Shown here one piece after another: positions 33,599-46,497 of a stretch of 64,000 nucleotides of DNA. The first letter of the stretch is position 1. The number at the start of each line of letters is the position of its first letter. The notes below the pieces were generated by a model that was not told where the DNA came from, did no database searches, and saw only the letters and a list, made by a program, of their open reading frames with translations. Made by a program: the position numbers and the translations under genes. The DNA is from Labia minor (lineage: Eukaryota; Arthropoda; Insecta; Dermaptera; Spongiphoridae). The stretch lies in contig OY720344.1 of assembly GCA_963082975.1 (NCBI GenBank), positions 30,539,172 through 30,603,171 on the forward strand, in the 5' to 3' direction.

Positions 33599-36398
33599 AA
33601 TGGAACTATTTCACAATTACAAATTTTTAAAAACCATTAAATGCATCATAAACTTAAAAATCTTATGCTGGACATTATAAATATGACAAATTAAATATGA
33701 CTTGGAGATCATTTTCATTTTCATCCAGAACATATGTAGTCCGCTCTGGAATTTGTCTTTCACTTAGACATTCTTAATAGTTCATGACTTCATGTCTTCT
33801 TGACTCCAAAGGACATACTTAAAAAGTCATTGAATCCAAGATTGCGCTTGAATATTTATTTTTTTATTGTTGAATCGATATAGTTCAAATTGATTGAGTA
33901 TATAAATATAATTAAAATTAAAATTACTTAAATTAAATTTTTGGGGTTCTCAAACGAAATTAGTTGAATAGAATTGCCTTTTTTAGAAAAAGAAAAGTAT
34001 TGAATCATTTCTAGTATTATTATAAGGTAGTTTCTGATATCAATATCATTAAAAAAATATTGCCTGGATCCAAAAAGAAAGCCAACCAAAGCCTACTAAT
34101 TTTCTATTAGTAGTGAACGATATTCAATTCATTTTTATTTCAAAAATTAGGAGTAGATAATTTTCATAAGGCATAAAAACTTTCCAACACTTCGCTACGA
34201 TGTTCTTTCTTATGAATCATTAAAACAAAATAAAAAATATATTGTTAAATTTGCCCTAAGATTAATGATTAAAGTGGATTATGAATTTTTATTTATTTTC
34301 CCATAGATTCATTTTTTCTATTTTTTTATAGATAGAGATTGCCAATTTCTTTTGTACCAATAAATAAACAGGAATTAAATACAATTATAAAATCTTGCAT
34401 TTTAATCACATCTTAACGCATATATACACTTATAAATATAATATTATTACTATTTCATTAATTTCAATATGCTAAATAAAATTATGTCATTAATATTAAT
34501 AGCTTTCTAAGTTTTTTTTTTAAAAAAAATATCACTCCGTTAAGGAATTGAAAAATGGTTTTCAAGGTATTCATATAGAATAAATTATAATATCAAAGAC
34601 TAGTATTTAAATTGCCTAATCATTCGAAATATCATTTCATTGACAGGTAAAATTTTACTAATCATATAAATTTAATTAAATTAAATGATATCGGATTTAA
34701 TTAATAGAAGAAATAATAATCGATGGTTTGGGACAAATAATGGTTACTAGTGAAGATAATTATATAAATGATGAAGATAATAGAGTGTGAGTGCGTGATC
34801 TGGAAATGTCAGCGCATATCTGATGATGTAAATTGAGTTCGAATTAATAAATCAAATGGGAGAAAGAAGCCACAGGAAACCGGTAGCCAGGAGCCGATCG
34901 AAAACCATTCGATATTTTCATTTCAGAAAGAGTTATTCATTGCTTTACGTTATCTGATCTATAATTTTAAAGTTTGAGCTTGGATTGGGAGAAATTATCA
35001 CTCCAATTAAGAAAGTTTTTTTTTAACTAAAATTATCACTTCTATTTTTACAAATTAATACTTTTTAAAATAAAAAATGAATATGGATAAGATTTTGATC
35101 ATGAAATATAATCCAAGCCAATAATGATGATTCCATTCCTTTCATTACCATCCAAATGTATACTTTAAATTGACAAATGCATTAATTTCAGAGATTGATT
35201 ATAAATAACATTTTTAATATTAAATTCTAATCATTATTATAAAGAATTAATTTTCTGTTTAATTTAAATAAATATTATTGAAATATATTTTTTATTGAGT
35301 TTAATTTGACTAAATTATTCGATAATTTATATTATATACTATATACTTTAAGACAAGACTCATTTAGAAATAACAAAGAATATATAAAGTTAATTTTAAA
35401 TCAATGAACGATTGCTTGACTAGTATAAATATATTTCTGAACCGGTTTCTGTTATTGAAATTTAATCTCGTTTGTATTTTCTTATCTTCAACCACGATAC
35501 TTATATTAGAAATTGTTCAGCCAAATAAACTGAAATTTTTTTCAAAATTAAAATAAAATGTATTGTTTATTACACACATACAACTTTGAAATCAATGCTT
35601 AATATTTAAAAATTTTCCAAAAATATATACTTCATTGTTATATAATTTATGTTTCCATGGTTATGTATTTTAAAATAAATACATAAATACCTCTAAACAA
35701 ATTAAATATATATATATATATATATTTATTTATTAATAGAATTAATTATAAAAATAAAAATAAAGTAATGAGGTCATAACACAAACAATTTATTTAAAAA
35801 ATTACATGTATATCGGAGCCCTTAAATGTAAAGAAATATCATAATCTCACAATGTTTTTTTTTATTATGCTTCTTTTACATTATAACTGAATTTCCCATA
35901 AAGTAATAAAGTTTTTGTTAATTAGTTGTTTTATTTGATATATTTAAATTTTAAATTGTTTTGACATTTATTTTTCAATATTTATTTATTTAAGATTAAT
36001 CTCTTTTTCCCTTCAATGTAAAAAAAATAAATGAATGAAATTATTAAAAGAATATTAAAAAACGTTTAAGGAGTATTATAGAGTAGTGAATTAGTTAAGC
36101 GCATCATTTAATTAAGGAAAAAATCTCGCCTAAAGGTTATGCAATATAATGATTAGATTATTCGTAAAAGACAATGGGGTTGTATAACCATCAGGTAGGA
36201 ATTCAAAGATGTCATTACAACTACTGAAAAAATTATAAGCACTAAAAAATAAATTCATGTATAAAAATATTATATACAAGAATATTTTATTTATTCCTTT
36301 TCTAAAACAATTTGAATTGTCTTTTTGAGAGTATAACATTTTCAATTAAATGTAGAGATATTATAAGTATTTATAAAATTTAAAATATTGTGATATGG
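33599..36398. other. AT-rich spacer
   Basis: No gene recognised. 34850-34930 is less AT-rich (GGAAACCGGTAGCCAGGAGC) without a clear frame. Confidence 0.4.
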
Positions 36399-36406
36399 GC
36401 TATGCT

Positions 36407-36673
36407 TAGGGTGACAATATTTCGAAAACATCAAACCGGGACATTTGTAAAAAAAAACGCATTGCTCTCATTGTCATATATCAGCCAAATCGGAAAAAGA
36501 TTGCGTTATTTCATGTTTTTTCTCTCGTAAAACATTTTTTACACTGATTGTGTAAGAAAATGTTCGTCGAACCTAAATATTTAAAACCGGGACAATCCCC
36601 AAGACATTTTTCTGGACGTCGGGACAGAGCACCCCGGGACAATCCAGGAAAACCGGAACATTTGGTCACTCTA
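36407..36673. mobile_element. hAT MITE
   Basis: 267 bases with ends TAGGGTGACAATATT and (reverse complement) TAGAGTGACCAAATG. Eight-base target copies GCTATGCT (36399-36406) and GCTATGCA (36674-36681) differ at one base. The interior has repeated CCGGGACA motifs typical of this hAT type. Confidence 0.85.
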
Positions 36674-36681
36674 GCTATGCA

Positions 36682-39600
36682 AGAAGTTTTTTGAAATTTT
36701 TAATTTAAAACTTTAGATTTTTTATTCAACATCCAGTTATATTCTTTTTTTTCTAAAATATAAATATCTTTAAAACATTTATTCAACTTTTAATATTCCC
36801 ATTAATATTCTTATAATACTTCTTCCTCCTAGAAGGATTTTAATAAATTAATCTATTTTAAAATATTAAGAATTAATATAAAAGTATTCGATTTTAGTAT
36901 TGGTATTTTCCTGACAAAATCATTCTACTCGTATCTCGGTTAATCCAGCAAATTTATTTTCCTATATAAATAATTTATATTTTTTAGATTAATTCTTATA
37001 AATATAATTTCTTTTTTATCTATAAAGTCAATATTAAATAATATATCATATTTATATATAATATAGATTAAGGATCCAAAAAGAAATTGGTAAAAAATAT
37101 TTAAATGCTAAATACTAAACGAATGTCTTAATTTAAATTATTATAAGAAAATTTTTTAGGATAATAATTAAGAATATAATAACACTATAACAATTATTTT
37201 TACGATTATTTAAGATTATTATTATTATTTATTATTATAATGAAATTCCTTTAAACCACCTTATTAACAGAATCATTAAAAAATTGCTATGATTTAAATA
37301 TTGAATTATATACATTATATTATAATTATAGATATCTATCTAATTAATCTAAGCGATAATTGAATATTTATAAATATTTTTATTTTCTATCTCGATAAGG
37401 AATTGTATTAAATTTACATACTAAAGGGTTTGTGAGCTTAAAAATCAATGTGCCGAAGTGTCATCTTCATTTTAATTGGGTTTACTCAAATGAAATAATT
37501 GATCAATAGGTGAAAATAAATTTCAAAAGAAATTAATATCAAAATCTTGTTATGATTTTTATTAATAAATGAATATTGAGAAAAAGGTTGTTTTAGAATT
37601 TAAATTTATAATATATAATGTATTTTACAAGGATTATTTAAAACCTTTTATTCCTACTTATTACTATTTTAACTTTAGAATTGTATACAATAGACTGTAG
37701 AAAAACAATTTCTCCAACCCCTCATTCTTCGTACAACACCCCATTTAACTGTTGATATCGGCTAGTAATGTAATGGATTAAATACGTATATTTATATATA
37801 TGAAAATTTATTTTTTAAGATAACTAACATTATAAATGTTTATATTTTTTTGAACTAAAATAAATTTGAAAGACAATTAAAATTACTTCTTATGCTAAGA
37901 TATGATCACAAGTCTTGTTAATAATATAAATGATATATAATAACAATTCTTTAATTAAATACATTTACAAAAGAAACAAAATAATTATAAAATAAATAAA
38001 TAAATATATATATATATATATATATAATATTTAATAACCAAAGCATAAACTGACATATTAATTTTCATTCTATTTTATTCATTCAGTTAAAATTATATTA
38101 TTATTGATAGTATTATTATAACATCTTATTATTTTTATTAAGTACAGGAAGTTAGGAAAAATAGAAAATAGAGAGTACATTTTGAATATAATTATTTTAA
38201 GAAATGCCTTTAGCATAATAGATAAAAAAAAACATTCCGAAGGAAGTCAAATAAGAAACAACCGTATTATACAATCAGATACATGAAAAGCGTTGTTTTT
38301 ATTTCATCTTTCTTTAAATCAATGAGATCATACTATATAGATAGATAGATATTTAATTTATTTTTTTAAGATCTCATCCGGTCAATGTATTTTTTTAAAT
38401 ACTAATAATTGAGGAAATTCAAATATTAAATTAAATTAGAACGAAAGTTTTATTCTCATAGGTAAGACTTTACAAACACATTAATGTTCATAAAAAAGAC
38501 AGGAAAGGATAATGAAAAACTATATAAATAAATAAATAACTAAATATATATATATATATACGGAAATTAGAAACAAGATAATAATCAAAATAATAAATTT
38601 CAAAATTCCAGGATTAAAACTTATTAATTTATTTTAGTTAATTGATAAATAGGATATATAGGCATCAAAATAATTTTTTTTTATTATATAAAGTTAATAT
38701 CCTATAAATAAGAAAATCATTAAATGAAATGATTCATTAGCAAGGCTAAAATATACTCAAAAAAAAAAAAATAATATTTGTCGTTGGAGAAAATTTTTAA
38801 CCATATAATCAATCTTTTTATGAAGGTTTAAAAAATTTAAACCATTTTAACATCCTGTTTACTAAATAAGGTAAAATTTGAAAAAAAAATATCTACATAT
38901 TCTAAATTGATTAAATTTTTAATAAAATCTAAAAATATAATTATTATCAAATTCATAAACTGTTGTTTCAATTTTTTGATTAATTTGATTATTATATTTC
39001 AATGAAATAGATTTTATCTATATAATATTAAATTTTATTCATTTAGAAAATATTTCTTTACTTCATATTTGTAGTTTTATAAAATATCATTGTTATTCTT
39101 GAATTTGATTTGATAATTTTTTGATTTTATATTTTTAATATGTGTATTTTTATATAAAAGTAATTTGTTAAAATTCAAATTTTTTTATTTTAAAATGATT
39201 TTATCATATTTAATTGTGAAACTTTTAAAAACATATAAGTATATATATATATATATATCATTAACAAATTATGCACTTAAATCCATCACCCACTCTCAAG
39301 CCTAAATTCAGAATCAAGTTTCAAAATTTCAGGCTGTTTTTATATAGTAGGAAACCCATTTACACTATTATACCTTCATTTTAATCTTCTTATTTCTCAA
39401 AGATTACATTCATTTAGCTTCGGGCGATATTAGTGTCATATAGTAACGGATACATGCAAACATTTATGTGAATTTGATAACGCAATAGATGAATAAAACT
39501 AATCAAAACACAAATATAACTTCCTATCGTCGGTTAGCAAAAATTAAAGTCTAAGGATTTTTAGTTATTAAAAGCCCGACATTAATTGGAATAACAGATA

Positions 39601-40800
39601 ATCCTTAGAGGAGAAAAAAATAAATGAATTAAAAAATATTATTTATTATTATTATTATTATTTGTTTACAACAAAAAGGAAAATGCATTAAAAAAATATT
39701 CGATATCAATTCATTGAAGTATATTCTCACTTTTCACCAGATGTTTTCATCCTGTTTTAAATTGATTGATTTAATTCGTAATAAGTTTTTATTTTACTTT
39801 TAGAATGTATATTTTAATGTCAAAAGTCTTGAACAGTTTAATATAAACTTTCATTCTTTTGATTTATCCGATTATAAATATAGATAATGAATAATTTCTT
39901 AAATTTCAAAGCTCACATTCTGCATCCTAATCTAATATAATTAATATTCAAATAATCTGGTCTAATGTATATATATATATATATATATCTGTTATTTTTA
40001 ATATTTATGATTTCTAGCTTTCCTCGCCCGACATTTTGATTTGGCTAGATCTAGACAATCATCATTCAAAAGATAATAATACCGGGTTTATGAATATATA
40101 ATAATCTTGCTCGATGCAAGAGGTTTAAGATTATAGATAGAAAAAAAATCAGATCAATCTAAGGATTCTTTTCAACAGAAAACGATTGTGTTTCTGACTG
40201 GGATAGGAAGCCCAGGTGTGAACAGCATGCAAGCACCGCCCTGGATATATATATATCATATATCCGGTCCGCCCATTTGCTAAGGAGTTCCTAGAAACCA
40301 GACTCACCCACCATGCGATTTGTCGCCATTAGGCCGACTGACTGCTAATCATGTAGTTGCAGAATGTCAATCAACCATTAAGATATGCTTCTTTCAAGGA
40401 AATTTAATATATTACATACAATATCGATAATTACTTTATTCCAAATTATTCATATAGATTCAAATTAGTGCGCTAAACTATTTTTTAATGTTTTATCAAA
40501 ATTACTTAAATGAGTATTTATTATAATTTATTTAAAAAAGAAATAAAACAAAAAAAATTTTCTTACATTTCTTTTAAACAAATTTAAATTATTAAATAAT
40601 AAACTTTTATAAATGAACTTATTAGAAATTTTCCAATGTGAAACTACAAAGAGTAGAGAAACTTTAAAATTTATAACCCAACATATATATTTAGATTACA
40701 TTTTAATATAGCAACGACATTTTTATGTATGTATATACCTACTTAAGTATGATAGTTTCATAGGAATATTATCGTCAAATAAATTATTTTATCTACATTT
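36682..40800. other. AT-rich spacer with unexplained patch at 40.2 kb
   Basis: Mostly AT-rich with AT microsatellites. 40150-40375 is clearly more GC-rich and contains an almost palindromic GGATATATATATATCATATATCC-like core (40243-40265); no reading frame, TIR or tail was recognised. Confidence 0.4.
39968..39988. repeat. (AT)n microsatellite
   Basis: About ten AT units. Similar runs occur at 22064-22088, 35706-35727, 37994-38016 and 39239-39258. Confidence 0.85.
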
Positions 40801-40930
40801 TATTATTATTTACGGATAGACAATGAGGATCACACAGAGCTTTAAAGAAAAATTATTAATTATTGAATTTTCCTAGGCCCTTTAGCGTGGTAGACTATCG
40901 TGCTAACCACTAAACCATTGAAGAGTCTTT
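40801..40930 (-). mobile_element. tRNA-derived SINE, copy 2
   Basis: Minus-strand relative of 24322-24455, sharing TTTAGTGGTTAGCACGA, TTTCTTTAAAG and the CCGTAAATAATAATA tail. No gene. Confidence 0.7.
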
Positions 40931-41400
40931 TATTTACCTTTTATATATATTATTTTTATTTTTATTTAGAAATTGAAAATCATAATAAAGAAATGATCAA
41001 AGGTCGATTCTTTACTTCTTTTTTCAAACTAAATCTGAATATTTTTTATGAATAAACATTAATAGTTATTTTTAATAAATTCTAGTTGTGATTTTATATT
41101 GTACATTTTAATTTGAACTTCTATCAATGTTTAACAAAAATTATATTACGTGTTTATCCAAATATAGGTGTATATTTTAAAAACATTAATAAATAAGAAA
41201 TGTTTATACTAAAATCGAAATAATCCGAAATTAATTATTGTTTTAAAATTTCTTATTAAATACATAGAAACAAACAAAGGTACACTTTCCAAAAAACCTA
41301 AATTCATTTTTACAAGACCTCAAATGGTGACATTTAATAAAAAAATTTTTTTGGCAGATACAACACATATTTTGCGTTAACAAGAAGTAAAAAAATGGAT

Positions 41401-41573
41401 ACCATATTATTATGTTTTTTGGAGTTTTATGATAAAACAAGTAGAATGACATTCATCTTTCTAATCTTTTTTCAATTTGGGATACTAATTTGGATAAATT
41501 GCCATCTTCTGTCCTATAAAATCTAAAATATTTCAAATATAATTCATATTTTCTAAATCTAAAAAAAATAAAT
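41401..41573 (+). repeat. Direct repeat of about 175 bp, copy 1
   Basis: Nearly identical to 47987-48170, same orientation, 6.6 kb apart. Shared text includes TGATAAAACAAGTAGAATG and AAATTGCCATCTTCTG. No TIR or tail recognised; unclassified. Confidence 0.8.
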
Positions 41574-42901
41574 ATTTGATTTGTTTACATTGTCAGAGTG
41601 TGAGAATAAAAGATTAATTAGTGAATAGAATCATGACTCTCTTTTCTTTACCCTTTGATTATTTGCTACAAAATAATGGAGATGAAAGATTTGAATTTTT
41701 TTTAATGTTAAAAATTTAATTGTTTTTTTTTTAATTTTATTGAATACACTATTATAAAATAACTAGTAGTAGATAGCTCCTTTGTACAAACTACTCAACA
41801 TGTGTTGACGAGGAATCCTTTCCTGTTAGATTAAAAGTAATCCTGAGGCAGTTCTCTTCTGTTTTAACTCATGCTCACACTTGGCATCAAGATTTATGAC
41901 TATGCCAAGTAATTCAAGTAGGAGAAAAATTTGCATTTCAAGTAAAATCCATTTGTACTCTTTGACGTTTCTAGGTGAGTTAGAATTCTATTATAATATT
42001 TAAAAATTTCATAACACTATATATCATTAGAAAATAATTATTTTTTAAAATCTCTCTTACAGTCATATTAATGAAAAAAAAATACACTTAGATATTTAAT
42101 TAATAAAACATTAAACTATTATGTAATTAAATTATATTCTTTAACATCATACAACAAATATTATTTTATTTAAGTGAATATCACATTAACAATTTAATCA
42201 TAATTAAATATATTATATATGAATTTTCTTTATGAAAAATATATATTATCAAAGAAACGGGATTTCACTATTCAGGTATTTTGACAGAGATAAACTGTAT
42301 AAAATATTAATTTAATGGGAATATTTTAACTAACATATTTTTTCGAGCAAAAGAATGATTAATTTAGGTCTGTGGTTATTATTATTATTAGTTTTTAATA
42401 AATTATACAAACTAAATATTTAAAATTACTATCTTATATAAGATAGATGATTTTGCAAAGCCTTTTGCTCCCCTTCCTTTCATTTAACTCATTGAAGAAA
42501 ATAATTTATATATCTTTATTATATTTTTTAAATGAAAAAGACTACTTCTTTTAAAGTTTAGATATAATAATAATCAGATTCGGATTAAGACCGTTGGAAG
42601 CCCTAGGCAACAAAGGAGATTGGGTCCCAATATACATATTTACCTACTTGTTCTTTATTAAATAGAATCACAATAACTGGCATTAAATATGTATATGTTG
42701 TAAGAGGTAGGATAAATAAACAATATTTGTTTGAAAATGCATTGTATTTATTATTTATGAATTTTGTAAAAAAAATATAAGTAGGTTGTATTAATATAAT
42801 TAACCAAGTTATTTTTAAATATTATTTCATAAATAAATTAATCAAAAAAAAATTCTATTAAAAAGCGTGTACCTATATTATAAGTTCTTTTTATTAATTT
42901 A

Positions 42902-43100
42902 CTAGCTGCTCAGAGCTCCTTCGTCGCTCTTCACATCTAGACGGGGGCTCCGCCCCCTGTACCCCCGAGTGGTACATAGTATTTGGTTGAAAGTAGTAAA
43001 AGGTTTTCATCCATTTTGTTTCAATCAATGTATAACATAAAACATTCATTTCTTATTGTGTGATTATTTAAAATATATTTTAATTTAATCAGTAAATTAA
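42902..43100 (-). mobile_element. Helitron-like 3' end, copy 2
   Basis: Minus-strand relative of 21862-22063, sharing the block with GGATGAAAACCTTTTAC and the GGGGCGGAGCCCCCGTCTAG segment, and ending AGCAGCTAG before T. The terminal hairpin has decayed. A LINE fragment on the same strand begins about 40 bases away. Confidence 0.6.
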
Positions 43101-43137
43101 ATATATATATATATTTATTGAATATGTTATAACTATC

Positions 43138-43935
43138 TACTCGAAAGTTCTTGGCAGCTACAACCACATTTCTCCAAGTGTCCTTATCCTGAGCCTCTGT
43201 TCCATCTTTCTTACGTCATTCCCTGGTGTCCTCATCTTTGGCCCATAAATGCTGGGAAGAATCCTATTCTCAAATACTCTGAATCCACTCTCATCTCCTA
43301 AGATCATAGACCATGTCTCACACTCATATAATACAACAGACAAAATAATTGTTTTATATATTTTAATTTTCATTCCCTTTTATAATAATTTTGATGAGAT
43401 AAGCCTCTTTACTGCATGATAACAGGCGTTTCCCGATTGCAACTTCGATTTAAATTCTTCTCAAATATTATTATCCTTCGTGATTTCATTCAATTTTTCT
43501 ACATATTCAAATTCTACATTTTGTATGTTAATACTGCTCCTGTTTGTTTCTAAATATATTTATTTATCATTATTAATTTCAAACCTCATCTCTTTTCCTA
43601 CCTCGATTAATTTTTCCTCGCTATCTGTAATTGCAATTGCCGAATCTCCTATTATATTTAAGTCGTCTGGGTCATCTAATATTTTACAATTGATTTCCGC
43701 ATCTTACTCTTTCTTTACTACCTTCAAGATAAATTTTAAGATCAAAATTTGAAAAAGTTTATCCAGATCTATTGAGTCATGCGTAGGTTTTACTAAAGTC
43801 TACAAATAATTAGTGAACAGAAATATTGAATTCGCGGTTTTTCCTAATATCTGTCATAATGAAAATATCTTAATTAATGTTGATCGATTTGGCATGAACC
43901 CGCAATGATATCGTCTAATATTTCCTCCGCCTATA
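43138..43935 (-). pseudogene. LINE reverse-transcriptase fragment, copy 2, longest
   Basis: On the minus strand recognisable pieces occur in order: a region like CGF-PNRST (about 43885-43930), LR-Q-ILGKT, VDFSKTYA, then after an internal deletion CKILDDPDDLNIIGDSAIAI, a core of E-KLIEVGKEMRFEIN, and finally VVLYECETWSM and FRVFENRI to the W-R-N-V end. These belong to the RT palm/thumb and C-terminal domain of a non-LTR retrotransposon. Stops, frameshifts and the deletion make it dead. Confidence 0.75.
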
Positions 43936-44448
43936 GTTATAAGTATTGTATATGTTATAATATTTCTTGATTATTTCATTTTGATATTTTAATTTCATTG
44001 CTTGATTTTTATTGAATATTTTTAATTATAATAAAATTTTAGAAAATGCAAAGTTAGAGACTTGAGACAATTTATAAAAATTAACGGTATAAAAGTATTG
44101 ATAAAACTAAAGATAAATTAACAATATATACATTCATTAATAGTATTAATTTAAATTAATGGATTTATTTGATTTTTTATTATTAAGTTCATTTATTAAT
44201 TTTTTTAGATCATAGTTAATTCCCTCCCTTAAAATAAAAGAAGTATTCAAATATAGAAAGAATAAATACAAAATAATTTAAGTTAAATATGATTTAAATA
44301 TTTTATTATATTAATTAAAATGAGAACTTTTAGAATAAATTATTTAATTGAAATGATATTTGAATATTAGAATTTAAAATAAAAAGTTAAATATTATAAT
44401 AATTCTTTGATTGAGAATCGCTAGAGTTATATACATTGTGTAAAATGA

Positions 44449-44726
44449 GTCCGCCCGTCAGTGGGCCACGCCTGGCTCTTGAATGAACAACACGGAGAAC
44501 TATATAAACTTTAAAAAATTAAATTCTGCGGTTATTGATTAGAATTAGATATTAATAAAATCTATAGCCTATGTTACCATAGAGATATATAAGAATATTG
44601 TGATGTAATTTCATAGAAATCGTTTCTTATTTTTTGATGTTCATAATTCTAAATTACCGGTAAAGTGTCGGTTAAGTAGGAAATTTCTTTTTTGTTTGTT
44701 TCTATGACAGCAAAAAAGTAAACAAA

Positions 44727-44757
<31 letters not shown>

Positions 44758-44851
44758 CATACATACATACATACATACATACATACATACATACATACAT
44801 ACATACATACATACATACATACATACAAACACTCTCCTTTATATATATAGA
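44449..44851. mobile_element. Non-autonomous repeat with (ATAC)n
   Basis: A GC-rich left part (GTCCGCCCGTCAGTGGGCCA), a block with GATGTAATTTCATAGAAATCG, then a long ATAC tract and TCCTTTATATATATAGAT at the right. The order is like many insect non-autonomous elements. Ends not defined. Confidence 0.5.
44729..44826. repeat. (ATAC)n microsatellite
   Basis: About 24 near-perfect tetranucleotide units; the minus-strand open frame here (MYVC repeats) is an artefact of it. Confidence 0.95.
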
Positions 44852-45359
44852 TTTACAAGTTTTTATTTTTATTTTTATTTTTTTTTTTATTTTAATATTT
44901 CATTATTGCTTGCCAGTAAAACATTGCACTATTGACTATTTAAATCTGTTATTCTCGAACATATATTAGATTCTTCGCGAAGTTTCTAGGCCTCTTCTAG
45001 ATGACATTGATTAAGCAAGTGGCTAATTAAGCTACCGGCCAGGGCCGTGCCTGACCAGCGTTCATTGCGTGCACCGCACGCAGGCGGCCGAACGTCACAT
45101 ATTTAAAGACGCCAATTTTTTTTTCATCCCATTCATTTTGGTTTGATTTTTGTATTATCTATTTATTTTATATTACGAATTTGCTGAAAATGTATTCGAT
45201 GAAATATATTTTATATATATAATATGACTACAATGTTATACGTACTCGTATATCGATACTATGTGAATAATATCTACAACTCATAAAAACGGTTTTGTAT
45301 ATCGGTCGAGGTCAATATAGTTTATATTATAGTATAATAACTTGTTTAATACCCTAGAC

Positions 45360-45679
45360 CAGGGATGTCCAACCTTTTAATTTAATGGGCCACATCGCAA
45401 ACTTAAATATTTAACTGGGCCCCAAAATTACCAGAATATGTTAAGCCTAGCTAGTGAATGTCTCAAAACTTATGGAGATTTTTGGGGATAGAGGTGGTTT
45501 TTTGTTTTTGAATGTTGCACACACAGCCTTTTTTTTTATGGCCTCGAAGTTATAGGTCGCTTGCCGAACTGTGAATTCTTTAAAAACGTCGATTTTTTCG
45601 GTAACTTGGCATTTCCTGGTGGGCCGCATCTTTGAGTCGGCCGCAATACGGCCCGCGGGCCGCGAGTTGGACATCCCTG
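45360..45679. mobile_element. Nested hAT MITE
   Basis: 320 bases with inverted ends CAGGGATGTCCAAC and GTTGGACATCCCTG. A perfect eight-base target duplication CCCTAGAC is at 45352-45359 and 45680-45687. It has internal GGGCCGC motifs near the right end. The minus-strand frame is not a gene. Confidence 0.92.
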
Positions 45680-45886
45680 CCCTAGACCCACGTTGGAGAT
45701 TAATGATCATTAACAATTAATTATTAATTAACAAACGAAGAGGAAAAAGCAAAGCAAAGTAAGTATGGTGTTATAAAACATAAATTCTCTTTTATTGAAA
45801 ATTGAAAAAATCTACGTTAATTTTGAAAACATTTTCAGTCCAATTTAAACATAATACTCGTGTATCAATGCACAATGAAACATTAG

Positions 45887-46072
45887 TTTTCTGTTTTCAT
45901 TAGTTTTTCAAAATTAAAAATAATTAAAAATTACTTGAGAACTTCAATGGCTCAAGAACGTCTCAGTAATTTATCAATTATTGCCATTGAAAATGAAATT
46001 GCTGATAATTTGAGTATTCAAGAATCAATTGAAGACGTTACTTCCAAAAAATCGCGTAGAGTTAATTTTTGA
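45887..46072 (+). pseudogene. hAT transposase C-terminal fragment
   Basis: An open frame ending in TGA at 46070-46072 contains KLKIIKNYLRTSMAQERLS and SIIAIENEIAD, then a basic SKKSRR end. This matches the C-terminal dimerisation (hATC) region of hAT transposases of the ZMYM1/zinc-finger-like type (family knowledge). It is cut off upstream by a TAG at 45884; the catalytic part is deleted, so the host element could only move in trans. Confidence 0.7.
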
Positions 46073-46334
46073 TAGTAATATCTCATTCTTAGAACTGTAC
46101 TAATAAATAATAAATAATAAAACAAATATTAAAAGTTAAATTTTGATTTTTTTCTTTGATGTTATCTTGAAGGGCGGCCATATATCCAGGCACGTCCCTG
46201 CTACTGGCATACTGCTGTGTACTATGCGGCCCTGAGATCTTTTCGGAAATTGTAAATATAAATATAACATTGTATTAACATCAATCAGTTAAATCACAAA
46301 TTTTAAAAATCATATTTCTTTTATTTTATATTTC

Positions 46335-46497
46335 TTTTTGATTATTACAGGGTCATCGACTTTCAATAAGTTTCAAATTTGAGCGAAATCCCTCAACTAG
46401 AAGTGGTTTAAAAACCAATTACAAATTATTAACATTACAAACAGACCGAGAAGTGAAGTTAATAAAAAGCGTATAAAAAATAAAGAAATTATTCTTT
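46335..46497. repeat. Relic of a non-autonomous element
   Basis: The block TTCAAATTTGAGCGAAATCC followed by TTACAAACAGACCG and AAGTTAATAAAAAGCG resembles the conserved part of insect non-autonomous elements. Ends not defined. Confidence 0.35.

Larger units (their letters stand above)
45040..46200 (+). mobile_element. hAT remnant hosting a nested hAT MITE
   Basis: Ends CAGGGCCGTGCCTG and (reverse complement) CAGGGACGTGCCTG. Eight-base target copies CTACCGGC (45032-45039) and CTACTGGC (46201-46208). A second hAT element (45360-45679) is inserted inside with its own perfect target duplication. A C-terminal transposase piece remains at 45887-46072. Confidence 0.88.

Noticed and set aside
43480-43752. 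90-codon plus-strand frame
   Set aside because: It is the antisense of a LINE reverse-transcriptase fragment.
44729-44826. CRISPR-like array
   Set aside because: A simple tetranucleotide run without spacers, in a eukaryotic genome.
44641-44832. Repeating MYVC protein
   Set aside because: It translates the (ATAC)n microsatellite.
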